Source: Rhizobium sp. WSM4643 | GTDB lineage: Bacteria; Pseudomonadota; Alphaproteobacteria; Rhizobiales; Rhizobiaceae | Assembly: GCF_025152745.1 (NCBI RefSeq) | Contig: NZ_CP104040.1 | Location: forward strand, 2,604,001 to 2,668,000 | Direction: 5' to 3' | DNA: 64,000 nt | Shown: positions 1 to 8,792 of the stretch, one piece after another | Layout of the letters: each line of letters opens with the position of its first letter | Position numbering within the stretch: the first letter of the stretch is position 1 | Translations under genes and position numbers: made by a program | Notes under the pieces: generated by a model | Told to the model about the DNA's origin: nothing | Database searches by the model: none | Seen by the model: the letters and a program-made list of their open reading frames with translations, nothing else

Positions 1-302
1 CCAGCCGGCTTGCCGATGCCATGGGTGATATAGGTGTAGAAAGCGCCTGCCCCGCCTACATGCCGGCTCATGGCGGTGAAGCCGACCGAGAAGAGCAGGT
101 AAAGCAGGCCGGCGAGCACGAAAGCGCCGGGGACGCCGGCGCCATTGCCAAAAGCAAAGGCAGCCGGCGAAGCGCCGACGACGGCCGTGAGCGGCGCGGC
201 CGCGGCAACGACGAAGAACACGATGTGGGCGAGGCCGACCGAGTTCCTGGCCAGACGACGCTCCGGCGATAATGGTGCGGGCATGCTTGCTTCCAGTGTC
301 AT
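1..302 (-). CDS. APC-family amino-acid permease, N-terminal part (cut by window edge)
   Basis: This is the first 100 codons of an integral membrane amino-acid permease; the rest lies beyond the left edge. After a short cytoplasmic leader the protein enters a hydrophobic helix (VFFVVAAAAPLTAVVGASPA) followed by a Gly-rich loop and a second helix ending in SRHVGGAGAFYTYI. Both match the first two membrane segments of APC-superfamily permeases, where the Gly-rich helix 1 binds the substrate. The ATG at 302-300 is preceded by AGAGGGG, a reasonable ribosome binding site. The gene is divergent from the AraC-type regulator at 424, with about 120 bp between them, so the regulator probably controls it. 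The substrate cannot be told from this fragment. Confidence 0.85.
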   Translation of the reverse strand, partial: MTLEASMPAPLSPERRLARNSVGLAHIVFFVVAAAAPLTAVVGASPAAFAFGNGAGVPGAFVLAGLLYLLFSVGFTAMSRHVGGAGAFYTYITHGIGKPA

Positions 303-423
303 GGAGAACCCCTCTTTGCTTGTTTGTTGCCAAGAAGGTAAGCGCGGCGATCTGGCCCCGAAATTGCAGTTTATGCCAATGAATCGATAATTCGCGCCAC
401 GACGGTCACCGGAGACGCTGAAA

Positions 424-1461
424 ATGGCAGTTGCATCGCATTTGATCAGCCGCATGCCCACAGTTGCTTCAATTCGAGCCTCCGTCTTGATCCCGCTGGT
501 GCAACAAATCGATAAAAGATCCGGGAAAACCGACCTCCTTCTCGCTTCGCACGGCATTTTGCGCTCGCAATTGGACGATCCCTACGCTGTCCTGCCCATG
601 GCGCGTTATGTCGCGCTGTTCGAGGAGGCCGCGACGATAACCGGCGAACCGGCACTGGGAGCTCGCATGGGCACCGGGTTCAAGCCCGCCGACATCGGCC
701 CCATCGGCATGCTCTTTGCGCTCTCGCCGACCATTCGCAGCGCTTTCGAACGGCTGTCGAAATATGTGAACGCGGTACAAGGCGCGACCAGTTCCGGCGT
801 GTTCGAGGAAAATGGCGATTTTGTCTGGAGCTACCGGATCGTCGATCCAGCGATGTGGCCGCGCCGGCAGGACAGCGAATTCACGATCGCCGCCTCCTGT
901 CAACTCGTCCGCTCGTGCTTCCGCCGTGGCTGGCGGCCGATCGAAATCCAACTCGAGCATCACGCCCCTCGCGACGCCGGTGTGCTGGAACGCATCTGTG
1001 GCGCGCGCATCCTGTTTGCCCAATCCGGCAACCGGATCGTCATGAACAGGGCGGAGGCTGATCGTGTGCACCGTGCGGAAGACAAAAGCCTGGTCGAGAT
1101 CCTGGAGCGGCATATCGGCGATCTGGTCAACGAGCCAGCGGCCGGCGATATCGTCACGGAAAAGGTCCAGGCTCTGATCGGCATCTATCTCGGCCGCAAG
1201 CCGGTGACGGTCGCAACCCTTGCCGCCGAACTGAAGATGTCGCCGCGAAGCCTGCAGCGCCGGCTGTCGGAGGAAGGCGTGTCGCTTCGCGATCTCGTTC
1301 GCCAGCACCGCCAGACACTTGCCGCCCACTATCTCGGCGACCGACATGCCGCACCGATGTCCGAGATTGCCAGTGTGCTGGGTTATGCAGACAACACGGT
1401 GCTATGGCGTGCACTGCGATCCTGGGAAAAGAAGGGGAACGACCCATCTTCGACAGGTTGA
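424..1461 (+). CDS. AraC-family transcriptional regulator (OruR/ArgR-like)
   Basis: Predicted DNA-binding regulator of 345 residues. Residues ~30-215 match the ligand-binding domain found in OruR-type AraC proteins (PYAVLPMARYVALFEEAA and the LGARMGTGFKPADIGPIG stretch). Residues ~245-335 form the double helix-turn-helix domain, with VATLAAELKMSPRSLQRRL as the first reading unit and ISEIASVLGYADNTVLWRAL-like residues in the second. The C-terminus ends shortly after the second helix-turn-helix (DPSSTG) and is a few residues shorter than usual. The start has a GGAG motif ten bases upstream. It is transcribed away from an amino-acid permease, which fits the OruR pattern of amino-acid-responsive control; that role is an inference. 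Confidence 0.9.
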   Translation: MAVASHLISRMPTVASIRASVLIPLVQQIDKRSGKTDLLLASHGILRSQLDDPYAVLPMARYVALFEEAATITGEPALGARMGTGFKPADIGPIGMLFALSPTIRSAFERLSKYVNAVQGATSSGVFEENGDFVWSYRIVDPAMWPRRQDSEFTIAASCQLVRSCFRRGWRPIEIQLEHHAPRDAGVLERICGARILFAQSGNRIVMNRAEADRVHRAEDKSLVEILERHIGDLVNEPAAGDIVTEKVQALIGIYLGRKPVTVATLAAELKMSPRSLQRRLSEEGVSLRDLVRQHRQTLAAHYLGDRHAAPMSEIASVLGYADNTVLWRALRSWEKKGNDPSSTG

Positions 1462-1623
1462 TCGAAGAAGCATGGCAACGGAGATCGCCCGATAGCTGCC
1501 CACGCCAGATCGCGGCATTCTCCAACGCGCCTCATCCTTGTACGTTGCGATCCAAAGGATCGCCTCGAAGGACACGCCGCAGCGCCGCTTCTTGCGCCAT
1601 TGCATCTAACGCCGGAACACCTG

Positions 1624-1663
1624 CCTCGTCCTTCGAGGCCCCTTCGGGGCACCTCAGGATGAG
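1624..1663. repeat. Palindromic REP-like repeat
   Basis: An imperfect inverted repeat: CCTCGTCCTTCGAGG on the left and CCTCAGGATGAGG on the right, around a GCCCCTTCGGGGC core. This type of hairpin is dispersed in many Rhizobiales genomes. A degenerate relative may lie at about 1530-1572. The stop codon of the minus-strand gene at 1654 falls inside the repeat. Confidence 0.6.
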
Positions 1664-2382
1664 GCTCTCTTGAGCGTTGCGCCTGCCCGGTGACGGCGCT
1701 CGACGCCCTTTGCCGCCAGGATGTCGTCGACGGCGGTTGACGTCAGAAATTCCGACAGTTGCTCGGCAGCGTCTGCGTCGGTTGAATCAGCGCTGATGCC
1801 GATGGCGAAGTCGATGTAACTTTGGAGTTCTGCCGGAAATTGACCCACAAGCATGACCTCGGGAGCAGCGGCGAGAATCGACGTCACGGGAACGACGCCC
1901 AACTCGGCCTCGCCACGGCCGATGGCCGCCGCTGTCTGCCCTCCTGATATGGCCACCAGCTTGGGCTTCACCTCATCGGCAATTCCCAGGCTTTCCAGCA
2001 AACCGGAGAAATAGCCGCCGCTGCTTCCTTCACTGGCGTAGGCGATTGATCTGGCGCTCTTCAACGCATGTTTGAATGCTCCCACCGACCCAATGTCGAG
2101 CGGCCGATTGCCTGCCTTGGCCGCTACCCCCATTGCGATCCGGCCGAACGCGACCTCGCTCCCCGCCTTGACTTTTCCCAAGGCGGTCAGATCCTCAACC
2201 AGGTTCGGATTGGTGATGACGAGGTCAAAAGCTTCCCCGGCTTCAATCTGCTTCTTGACGACAGGATTGAGCTCCCACTTTACCGCAACCGTGAATCCTG
2301 TGGCGGTTTCGAACCGGGATATGAGAGCAAGGACGGCAGGTCGGACCGCAATGGCGCCAAAGAGTCGGATTTCCTGAGTCAT
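1654..2382 (-). CDS. Molybdate-binding-like (ModA-type) solute-binding domain protein without signal peptide
   Basis: A 242-residue protein resembling the periplasmic-binding fold of ModA-type proteins. Visible features are FGAIAVRPAVLALISRFE at the N-terminus, the VKKQIEAGEAFDLVITNP hinge segment and the SGGQTAAAIGRGEAELGVVP stretch typical of the family. It begins MTQEIRLFGA with no hydrophobic signal peptide, so it may act in the cytoplasm or may have lost its export signal. A longer start (20 residues more) has a charged, non-signal leader and is unlikely. No ABC permease or ATPase gene lies next to it. The last residues (ASS-stop) are encoded by a REP-like palindrome, suggesting that the repeat inserted at or replaced the original 3' end. 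The ligand is unknown. Confidence 0.7.
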   Translation of the reverse strand: MTQEIRLFGAIAVRPAVLALISRFETATGFTVAVKWELNPVVKKQIEAGEAFDLVITNPNLVEDLTALGKVKAGSEVAFGRIAMGVAAKAGNRPLDIGSVGAFKHALKSARSIAYASEGSSGGYFSGLLESLGIADEVKPKLVAISGGQTAAAIGRGEAELGVVPVTSILAAAPEVMLVGQFPAELQSYIDFAIGISADSTDADAAEQLSEFLTSTAVDDILAAKGVERRHRAGATLKRASS

Positions 2383-2425
2383 GACCGAAATCTGCCCCTG
2401 ATCTATCGATCTAGTCCAACCGACC

Positions 2426-2791
2426 CTACGGCCCCGTCCCAAAGAACGCCACCCGCGTGAAAATCGTATAGTCCGCCTCCGACACCATCAGCGCCACGAA
2501 CACCAGCACCAGCAGCGGCGGCAGAAGTATGGCGTAGACAAGCGCCAGCCGTTCCCAGGCCATGTGCATGAAGACGGCGACGATGAGGCCGGCCTTCAGC
2601 ATCATGAAGAGCAGGATCAGCGTCCATCTCAGGTAGCTTTGGATGCCGAGATAATCGACCATGTAGGACGCCGCGCTGAGCACGAAGAGCAGGCCCCAGA
2701 CGAAGAAGTAGAGCCCGATCGGGTGCTGCTGTCCGGTATGTGCCTGTGCATGCGCCGTTTGGACTTGTGCATGCGCCGTTGTCTCGCTCAT
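2426..2791 (-). CDS. Cytochrome c oxidase subunit IV, prokaryotic type
   Basis: Small membrane protein of 121 residues with a His-rich, hydrophilic N-terminus (repeated AHAQ) and three hydrophobic helices (about residues 27-45, 53-75 and 82-105). This matches the prokaryotic COX4 family, an accessory subunit that stabilises the oxidase. It is the last gene of the oxidase operon and begins 7 bp after the stop of the subunit III-like gene. The ATG at 2791 was chosen because it starts the recognisable protein; a longer reading frame upstream overlaps the neighbouring gene and is Ser-rich and implausible. Confidence 0.85.
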   Translation of the reverse strand: MSETTAHAQVQTAHAQAHTGQQHPIGLYFFVWGLLFVLSAASYMVDYLGIQSYLRWTLILLFMMLKAGLIVAVFMHMAWERLALVYAILLPPLLVLVFVALMVSEADYTIFTRVAFFGTGP

Positions 2792-2798
2792 GACGACC

Positions 2799-3518
2799 TC
2801 ACCACAGATAGAAAAATGCGAAGATGAAGACCCAGACCAGGTCGACGAAGTGCCAATAGAGGCCCATGATCTCGACGGCCTCGTAGCGGCCTTTCCGGCT
2901 GGTGAAGAAGCCGCGCCGTTCCACGTCGAAATCGCCCCGCCAGACCTTGCGGGCGACGATGATGAGGAAGATGACGCCGATCGTGACATGGGTGCCGTGA
3001 AAGCCGGTGATCATGAAGAAAGTAGATCCGAACTGTGCCGCCCCCCACGGGTTTTCCCAGGGGCGCACCCCTTCGGTGATCAGCTTCGTCCATTCGAAGG
3101 CCTGCATGCTGACGAAGGTTGCGCCGAGAAGCGCTGTCAGCAGCATGAGGATCGCCGTCGTGCGGCGGTCGCGGCGATAGCCGAAATTGACCGCCATCGC
3201 CATGGTGCCGCTGCTCGAGATCAGCACGAAGGTCATGATCGCAATCAGGATCAGCGGCACGTCCTGGCCGCCGATATGGAGCGCAAAGACCTCGCTCGGA
3301 TTGGGCCATGGAACGGGCGTCGACATGCGGGCGGTCATATAGGCGATCAGGAAACAGCCGAAGACGAAGGTGTCGCTCAAGAGAAAGATCCACATCATCG
3401 CCTTGCCCCAGGAGGCGGTCTTGAAGGCGCGCTGATCCGAGCTGAAATCGGCCGCGACACCGCGCAGACCGGCCGGCCTGAGGCCTGGCTCGCCGTGTGT
3501 CTCGATAGTCTGTGCCAT
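2799..3518 (-). CDS. coxP: Heme-copper oxidase subunit III family protein (CoxP-like)
   Basis: A 239-residue integral membrane protein with several helices of the subunit III fold. The motifs AFEWTKLI, STFFMITGFHGTHVTIGV and GLYWHFVDLVWVFIF are hallmarks of heme/copper oxidase subunit III. It carries no redox centre; in this family it supports proton uptake and stability of the complex. It is the second subunit III-like gene of the operon, as in the coxMNOP clusters of rhizobia. The ATG at 3518 has AGGAG eight bases upstream, better placed than a TTG two codons earlier. The symbol is assigned by gene order and is moderately sure. Confidence 0.85.
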   Translation of the reverse strand: MAQTIETHGEPGLRPAGLRGVAADFSSDQRAFKTASWGKAMMWIFLLSDTFVFGCFLIAYMTARMSTPVPWPNPSEVFALHIGGQDVPLILIAIMTFVLISSSGTMAMAVNFGYRRDRRTTAILMLLTALLGATFVSMQAFEWTKLITEGVRPWENPWGAAQFGSTFFMITGFHGTHVTIGVIFLIIVARKVWRGDFDVERRGFFTSRKGRYEAVEIMGLYWHFVDLVWVFIFAFFYLW

Positions 3519-3529
3519 CTGCAAAGCTC

Positions 3530-4243
3530 CTAATTCAGAAGGGTGCGGCAGAGATCGACGAAATCATTCGCCCAGCCGGCAAAGAGCGCGAAGAGCAGCA
3601 GCCAGACGGCGAGCATGAAATGCGAATAGATGGCGGAAAGATCGACGCTGAGGCGCAGCCTGTCCGGCGTGACGTCGGTTGAAAATGCCCTGACCGTCGT
3701 ATGCGTGAGCACGGCGAGTCCGCCGAGGATATGCAGGCCGTGCAGGCCGGTCAGCATGTAGAAGAAGCTGTTGGCGGGGTTATCGGCCAGCACATAGCCG
3801 GCCGCCGTTAGCTCCCGCCATGCCTGGATCTGCCCGGCGAGAAAGAAGACGGCAAGGCCAAGTCCTGTCACGAGCGCCGGCCGCAGGCTTTCCATGCGGC
3901 CCTGCCCCGCCTCTCGTCTCGCCCATTGCAGCGCCGCACTGCTCAAGGCGAGTGCTGCGGTGTTCACCCAGAGCAGCCGGGGGATTGGCATGCCCCACCA
4001 ATCGGCCGACGCCATACGCATGAAATAGGCGCTGACGGCAAGGCTGAAGACGGCGCCGACGACGCCGAGAAACACGAAGAGGCCGATCTTCACCGCCGGC
4101 GGCTGTTGCCGCTCAGTGCCGATATGATCCGGCATCTGCACCGACCCGGTTTCGAGCCAGGGCTTCGAGGTCAACCGCTGCCCGGAAAGCCACCAGATCA
4201 TGATGGCGGCGATGGCGGCCAGGAAGATCAGCACGACGCTCAT
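3530..4243 (-). CDS. coxO: Cytochrome c oxidase subunit III (CoxO-like)
   Basis: A 237-residue membrane protein that is more divergent than the next gene but of the same family. Features are FYMLTGLHGLHILGGLAVL and the final IYSHFMLAVWLLLFALFAG helix, which correspond to the conserved His-containing helices of subunit III. Its ATG overlaps the stop of the subunit I gene by four bases (ATGA), so translation is probably coupled. It lies between coxN and coxP and should be a structural part of the same oxidase in the inner membrane. Confidence 0.82.
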   Translation of the reverse strand: MSVVLIFLAAIAAIMIWWLSGQRLTSKPWLETGSVQMPDHIGTERQQPPAVKIGLFVFLGVVGAVFSLAVSAYFMRMASADWWGMPIPRLLWVNTAALALSSAALQWARREAGQGRMESLRPALVTGLGLAVFFLAGQIQAWRELTAAGYVLADNPANSFFYMLTGLHGLHILGGLAVLTHTTVRAFSTDVTPDRLRLSVDLSAIYSHFMLAVWLLLFALFAGWANDFVDLCRTLLN

Positions 4244-6009
4244 GCCGGAACCTCCCGGGTGATGCCGTCGCTTGCCGGCACATTCTGCGGAATGAAATCC
4301 TCGGTCGCCCCGGGCACGCTGTAGTCATAGGCCCAGCGGTAGACGACCGGCAGATCCTTGCCCCAGTTGCCGTGGGCGGGCGGCGTCTGCGGCGTCTGCC
4401 ATTCGAGCGTCGTTGCCCGCCATGGATTGCCGCCGGCCTCCCTGCCCCGGAAAAGGCTCCAGACCAGATTGAACAGGAACACCATCTGCCCAGCCCCTAC
4501 AACAAGCGCCATGACGGTGATGAAGATATTCAGCGTATGGGCCGAAGGCGGAACGAAGGCCGTTTCTCCCATCTCGAAATAGCGGCGCGGCACCCCGAGC
4601 AGGCCGAGATAATGCATCGGGAAGAAGATTGCATAGGTGCCGAGGAAGGTGATCCAGAAGTGGATCTGGCCGAGCACCTCGTCGAGCATGCGTCCCGTCA
4701 CCTTCGGATACCAGTGATAGATGGCCCCGAAGATGACGAGGATCGGCGCCACCCCCATGACCATGTGGAAATGCGCGACGACGAACATCGTATCCGACAG
4801 CGGCACGTCGACGACGACGTTGCCGAGGAAGAGGCCGGTCAGGCCGCCATTGACGAAGGTGACGATGAAGGCGAGTGCAAAGAGCATGGGCAGCGTCAGG
4901 TGGATGTCGCCGCGCCAGAGCGTCAGCACCCAGTTATAGACCTTGATGGCCGTCGGAACGGCGATGATCAGCGTCGTGGTGGCGAAGAAGAAGCCGAAGG
5001 CCGGGTTCATGCCGCTGACATACATGTGGTGCGCCCAGACGACGAAGCTCAGCGCACCGATGATGACGATCGCCCAGACCATCATGCGATAGCCGAAGAT
5101 ATTCTTGCGCGCATGCGTGCTGATCAGATCCGAAACGATGCCGAAGGCCGGTAGAGCAACGATATAGACCTCGGGATGGCCGAAGAACCAGAACAGGTGC
5201 TGGAACAGGATTGGGCTGCCGCCGCCATGCTGCAGCTGCGTGCCCATCTCGACGATGGCGGGCATAAAGAAGCTGGTGCCGAGCACGCGGTCGAACAGCA
5301 TCATGACGCAGGCGACGAAGAGGGCGGGAAAGGCAAGCAGCGCCATGACGGTGGCGGTGAAAATGCCCCAGACGGTAAGCGGCATCCGCATCAGCGTCAT
5401 GCCGCGCGCCCGCCCCTGCAGCACCGTCACCACATAGTTCAGCCCGCCCATAGTGAAGCCGATGATGAAGACGATCAGAGAGGAGAGCATCAAGAGGATG
5501 CCCCAGTCCTTGCCGCCGGGTGTGCCTGACAGAACCGACTGCGGCGGATAAAGCGTCCAGCCGGCTCCTGTCGGGCCGCCGGGGGCGAAGAAGCCGGCAA
5601 CGAGGATCAGCACCGCAAGCAGATAGATCCAGTAGCTCAGCATGTTCGCATAGGGAAACACCATGTCGCGGGCGCCGACCATCAGCGGAATGAGGTAATT
5701 GCCGAAGCCGCCGAGGAAGAGCGCGGTCAGGAGATAGATCACCATGATCATGCCGTGCATAGTGATGAACTGGTAATAGTGATCGGCATCGATGAAGGAG
5801 AGAGCGCCGGGAAAGGCGAGCTGAATCCGCATCAGCCATGAGAGCACCAGCGCCACCAGGCCGATCGAGATGGCGGTAATCGAATATTGCACGGCGATGA
5901 TTTTCGCATCCTGGCTGAACACATATTTCGTCCACCAGCTATGTGGATGATAAAGCTCGACATCCTCGACTTCAGCGGATGGAATGCTGCCGGATGGAAT
6001 CTCGACCAT
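4240..6009 (-). CDS. coxN: Cytochrome c oxidase subunit I (CoxN-like, A1-type heme-copper oxidase)
   Basis: Catalytic subunit of 589 residues with twelve predicted helices. The metal ligands are all visible: the low-spin heme His in FITMHGMIM, the CuB His with its cross-linked Tyr in FFGHPEVYIVALP, the two CuB His in VVWAHHMYVSG, and the heme ligands in VVAHFHMVMG. The Glu of GHPEVY marks the A1 subtype with a D-channel. It reduces oxygen to water using electrons from cytochrome c and pumps protons. GGGAAGAG precedes the ATG. It follows the subunit II gene and is coupled to coxO downstream. In other rhizobia this oxidase is an alternative terminal oxidase used in free-living low-oxygen growth. 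Confidence 0.95.
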   Translation of the reverse strand: MVEIPSGSIPSAEVEDVELYHPHSWWTKYVFSQDAKIIAVQYSITAISIGLVALVLSWLMRIQLAFPGALSFIDADHYYQFITMHGMIMVIYLLTALFLGGFGNYLIPLMVGARDMVFPYANMLSYWIYLLAVLILVAGFFAPGGPTGAGWTLYPPQSVLSGTPGGKDWGILLMLSSLIVFIIGFTMGGLNYVVTVLQGRARGMTLMRMPLTVWGIFTATVMALLAFPALFVACVMMLFDRVLGTSFFMPAIVEMGTQLQHGGGSPILFQHLFWFFGHPEVYIVALPAFGIVSDLISTHARKNIFGYRMMVWAIVIIGALSFVVWAHHMYVSGMNPAFGFFFATTTLIIAVPTAIKVYNWVLTLWRGDIHLTLPMLFALAFIVTFVNGGLTGLFLGNVVVDVPLSDTMFVVAHFHMVMGVAPILVIFGAIYHWYPKVTGRMLDEVLGQIHFWITFLGTYAIFFPMHYLGLLGVPRRYFEMGETAFVPPSAHTLNIFITVMALVVGAGQMVFLFNLVWSLFRGREAGGNPWRATTLEWQTPQTPPAHGNWGKDLPVVYRWAYDYSVPGATEDFIPQNVPASDGITREVPA

Positions 6010-6074
6010 GATTTCTCTTCCCTTTCCCCGCCGGTTAACCGAACCGGCAAGCGATCTGTGACCGCTACGCCGGT

Positions 6075-6893
6075 TCAGTTTGCCGGCGGCGGTTCTCCCG
6101 ATGACGCTGTCAACTGGGTGAATGTCTGCTGCTGCCCGAGCCAGGTCTGGTAGTCCGCATCCTCGTCGACGACGACGGTGCCGCGCATTTGCGGATGGCC
6201 GACGCCGCAGAGTTCGGCGCAGAGAATCTCGAAGGTCCCCGTCCGGGTCGGCGTGAACCAGAAATAGGTGATCATGCCGGGGATCATGTCCATCTTGGCG
6301 CGGAACTCCGGCACGTAGAAATCATGGAGCACATCGACCGAACGCAGCAAGATGTGCACCGACTTGCCGATCGGCAGATGCAGCTCGCCGCCCTCGATGA
6401 TGACGTCGTCAAGGCCGCTTGCATCATTCTTGTCGAGGCCGAGCGGATTTTCGGGGGTGACGTCGCGCGTCTCGGCCCGGCCGAGCTTTCCGTCGGCACC
6501 GGGCAGCCGGAAGCTCCACTGCCACTGTTGGCTGACGACCTCGACCGATGCAGCATCTTTGGGCACCGTAATGAACTGGTTCCACACGATCAGGCCGGGG
6601 GCCAGCATCGCCGCAACGCCGACCGCCGTTCCCCCTCCCAGCAGCAATTCCAGCCTGCGGTTCTCGGGCTCGTAATGCGCCCGGTTGCCTGGCTTGTGCC
6701 GGAAGCGGAAGACGCAATAGGCCATGAACGAAACCACCGCCACGAAGACGATGCCGGTGATCCAGAAGGTGATGACGAGGGTGCTGTCGATATAGGTCCA
6801 GTTGGACGCAATCGGCGTCCACCACCACGGGCTCAGCACATGGAACAGCACGGAGCCGACGACAATCAGGACGAGGATCAGCACGACAGCCAT
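6075..6893 (-). CDS. coxM: Cytochrome c oxidase subunit II (CoxM-like)
   Basis: A 272-residue subunit with a membrane hairpin (helices about residues 3-25 and 40-65, then a third hydrophobic stretch near 90-110) and a periplasmic cupredoxin domain. The CuA site is complete: HDFYVPEF supplies the first His and CAELCGVGHPQM supplies the two Cys, Glu, second His and Met. It receives electrons from cytochrome c. The ATG at 6893 is preceded by GAGGAGGAG, far stronger than any signal before the ATG 29 codons upstream, so the shorter form is chosen. It is followed by coxN after about 65 bp. Confidence 0.93.
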   Translation of the reverse strand: MAVVLILVLIVVGSVLFHVLSPWWWTPIASNWTYIDSTLVITFWITGIVFVAVVSFMAYCVFRFRHKPGNRAHYEPENRRLELLLGGGTAVGVAAMLAPGLIVWNQFITVPKDAASVEVVSQQWQWSFRLPGADGKLGRAETRDVTPENPLGLDKNDASGLDDVIIEGGELHLPIGKSVHILLRSVDVLHDFYVPEFRAKMDMIPGMITYFWFTPTRTGTFEILCAELCGVGHPQMRGTVVVDEDADYQTWLGQQQTFTQLTASSGEPPPAN

Positions 6894-7055
6894 GTCCGCT
6901 CCTCCTCGAGCAGTGACCCGTGAAACCGCATTCCGTAAAAAGTTCGTCTTTATTATCGCACAGATAGAAAATATCGGCAATTACGGCAATTTAGGCACGC
7001 GCCACCGGCCGCGACCAGTCATTTGGAGTAATGCCCGCAGTTGGAATATTGCCCA

Positions 7056-7445
7056 TCATTTTGAATATTGCTTCAGATAGGCGATGAGATCGGTGATCTC
7101 CTGATCGTCCTTCAGGCCGACGAAGGCCATCTTGGTGCCCTTCACCTTCGCTTTAGGATTGTGCAGATAGTCGCGTAGCGTCGCCTCGTCCCAGACGAGA
7201 CCGCCGTCTCCGGCCGCCTTCATTGCGGCCGAATAGGCAAAATTAGGATGCGTTCCGGCCTTCCGGCCGAACAGCCCGTTCAGCGACGGGCCAACCTTGT
7301 TCGTATCGGACTCGGCGATATGACAGGTCGCGCATTTCTTGAAAACGACAGCACCCGCCGTCGGATCGCCCTCCTGCGCCCCGGCGCTACCGTGGAAAAG
7401 GGTAATAACGGATGCGGCGATCAGCAGAACAACACGGTAATCCAT
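7056..7445 (-). CDS. Class I c-type cytochrome (electron donor of the oxidase operon)
   Basis: A 129-residue protein with a Sec signal peptide (hydrophobic stretch VVLLIAASVITLFHGSAGA, cleavage near AQE) and a mono-heme cytochrome c domain. The heme-binding CATCH motif follows the signal by about 20 residues and the distal Met lies in GTKMAFVGLK. The fold resembles mitochondrial and CycM-type cytochrome c. The ATG at 7445 has AGG-rich sequence at good spacing; a start ten codons upstream is possible but has poor spacing. It is first in the oxidase cluster, about 160 bp before coxM, and is the likely periplasmic electron donor. Confidence 0.92.
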   Translation of the reverse strand: MDYRVVLLIAASVITLFHGSAGAQEGDPTAGAVVFKKCATCHIAESDTNKVGPSLNGLFGRKAGTHPNFAYSAAMKAAGDGGLVWDEATLRDYLHNPKAKVKGTKMAFVGLKDDQEITDLIAYLKQYSK

Positions 7446-7527
7446 GGCAAACCTCATCCTCCCAAAGGTCGCCACCCACTCGCACCCTCCACAATCATTC
7501 GCGTGCGGGTAGTGGTTCTATCCTTAA

Positions 7528-7555
7528 AGCTTAGTCCTTCGCGGGTGCAAGTCAA
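7528..7555 (-). promoter_or_regulatory. Candidate sigma-70 promoter for the cytochrome c / cox operon
   Basis: On the minus strand TTGACT (7555-7550) and TAAGCT (7533-7528) are separated by 16 bp and lie about 85 bp before the cytochrome c start. The -35 box is nearly perfect and the -10 box keeps the important first TA and last T. No clear FNR/FixK box (TTGAT-N4-ATCAA) was seen nearby. Confidence 0.4.
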
Positions 7556-7643
7556 TCCGTTCCAGTGGGCCACATGGACGCAATCTGATGTCGGCGGATC
7601 CGGCGCAGATGATGCAGGTCCCGCGCCACCTCAGCTGCCGCGA

Positions 7644-8567
7644 CTATGCCCTGATCGAAAGCGTCTCCTTTACCGCCAACTCGGCCATGGAAAGTGCGGC
7701 TTCGCGGGTCCTCGCGGCGGCGATGAAGCGGCCGTTGTGGCAGAAGCTCGCCCCCTCTATGCCGCAAACCGCCTCCAGTGCGCCATTGGTGAGCCCGGCC
7801 CAGGTCGCCGGCAGGTCGGCCCGGAGTTCGAAGCCCTCGTCGCCGCGGCGAATGCCGGTCACGCACCAGTCCTTTTCGCGCGGATGAACGACGAACAGCA
7901 GGTGATCGGCGCCAGCCTTGACGATGGCGGGACGGAAGGGCATCCCCCTCGGCAATTCCAGAACACGCCCCTCTCCCGCCGCCTCGATCGCCCGATGCAC
8001 GATCGCCTCGGCCCGCAATTTTGCGGCACTCTGGGCGATCCTGGCCTCGACGAAACTGCGGGCAATGGCAAGGGCCGCGTGGAAGGCGTGATCGTCGGCT
8101 TCAGGGTCCGTCTCGTCGAAAACCGGTTTCAGGGTCTCCAGCAGCGCCGGCAGTGTCAGCCCGGCCAGCGGCCCCGACGGGCTAAGCGCACCGTTGTCGG
8201 TCAGATCGATCGGCAGCACGAAGCTGGCGTCGAAAGAGCCATGCATCGCTTCCACATGTGCTTCGGGAAGACTGGAGGCTGCCAGATAATCACGGCCATA
8301 ATGCTTCCAGATCAGGCCGAACGAGCTGTAGGGCTGGCCATCGTCGCGTAGCGGCGCGGCGCGCTGGTGGTGATCGAATATCCCGGCAGCAGGATCATAG
8401 GCTCCGCCGACATCATAAATGATCCGGTCTTCGCCCGGCGTGATCCACGCCGGCGCCCGGCTGCGGACGATACGCGCCTGCGGGAAAAGCCGGGTCAGGA
8501 TGACGCTCGACAGCAATTCGTCGGCATGAAAGCCACCGGAATGGGTGACGAGGAAATCGGGGATCAT
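7644..8567 (-). CDS. MYG1-family metal-dependent hydrolase
   Basis: A 307-residue protein of the MYG1 family (UPF0160), which has a DHH-like phosphoesterase/exonuclease fold and is found from bacteria to mammals. Visible motifs are THSGGFHADELLSSVIL at the N-terminus, YDVGG and FDHHQ (the DHH-type metal site), and GFELRADLPATWAGL with CHNGRFIAAA near the C-terminus. Mammalian MYG1 is a 3'-5' RNA exonuclease; the bacterial role is not established. The gene stands alone between the cytochrome operon and the HIT-like gene. Length is normal for bacterial members. Confidence 0.88.
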   Translation of the reverse strand: MIPDFLVTHSGGFHADELLSSVILTRLFPQARIVRSRAPAWITPGEDRIIYDVGGAYDPAAGIFDHHQRAAPLRDDGQPYSSFGLIWKHYGRDYLAASSLPEAHVEAMHGSFDASFVLPIDLTDNGALSPSGPLAGLTLPALLETLKPVFDETDPEADDHAFHAALAIARSFVEARIAQSAAKLRAEAIVHRAIEAAGEGRVLELPRGMPFRPAIVKAGADHLLFVVHPREKDWCVTGIRRGDEGFELRADLPATWAGLTNGALEAVCGIEGASFCHNGRFIAAARTREAALSMAELAVKETLSIRA

Positions 8568-8653
8568 GGAAGCTATGCGCCTTGTCGTTCGCGGACGATC
8601 CGCTTGCAGGTCGGCTTGAGATAACTGTTGCCGCCTGCCATCTCAACCCATAC

Positions 8654-8675
8654 CTTAAATCGATGTCGATTTAAG
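8654..8675. repeat. Perfect AT-rich inverted repeat
   Basis: CTTAAATCGA and TCGATTTAAG flank a TG centre: ten perfect base pairs. It lies about 120 bp before the HIT-like gene and about 85 bp upstream of the MYG1 start on the other strand. It could be an operator or part of a dispersed rhizobial intergenic element, because the GTTACAGCGCCC that follows is also often seen in rhizobial gaps. Confidence 0.5.
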
Positions 8676-8792
8676 AATAAAATGATGCACCAATCCAATG
8701 TGTTACAGCGCCCTTTCGCACATCGCCAAAATACCTTTCTCCAGCTGAATTCATCGAAGCCCCTGAAGGGTGCTCAGGATAAGAGGCAGTCC

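Noticed and set aside
1395..1480. Possible frameshift at the end of the AraC regulator
   Set aside because: The in-frame end (KGNDPSSTG-stop) is a plausible variant of the usual WxGxxPSxYR ending, so no shift is needed.
4934..5935. Long antisense and alternative-frame ORFs in the oxidase and other genes
   Set aside because: They overlap genes with full catalytic motifs and have Arg/Ala/His-rich compositions typical of shadows.
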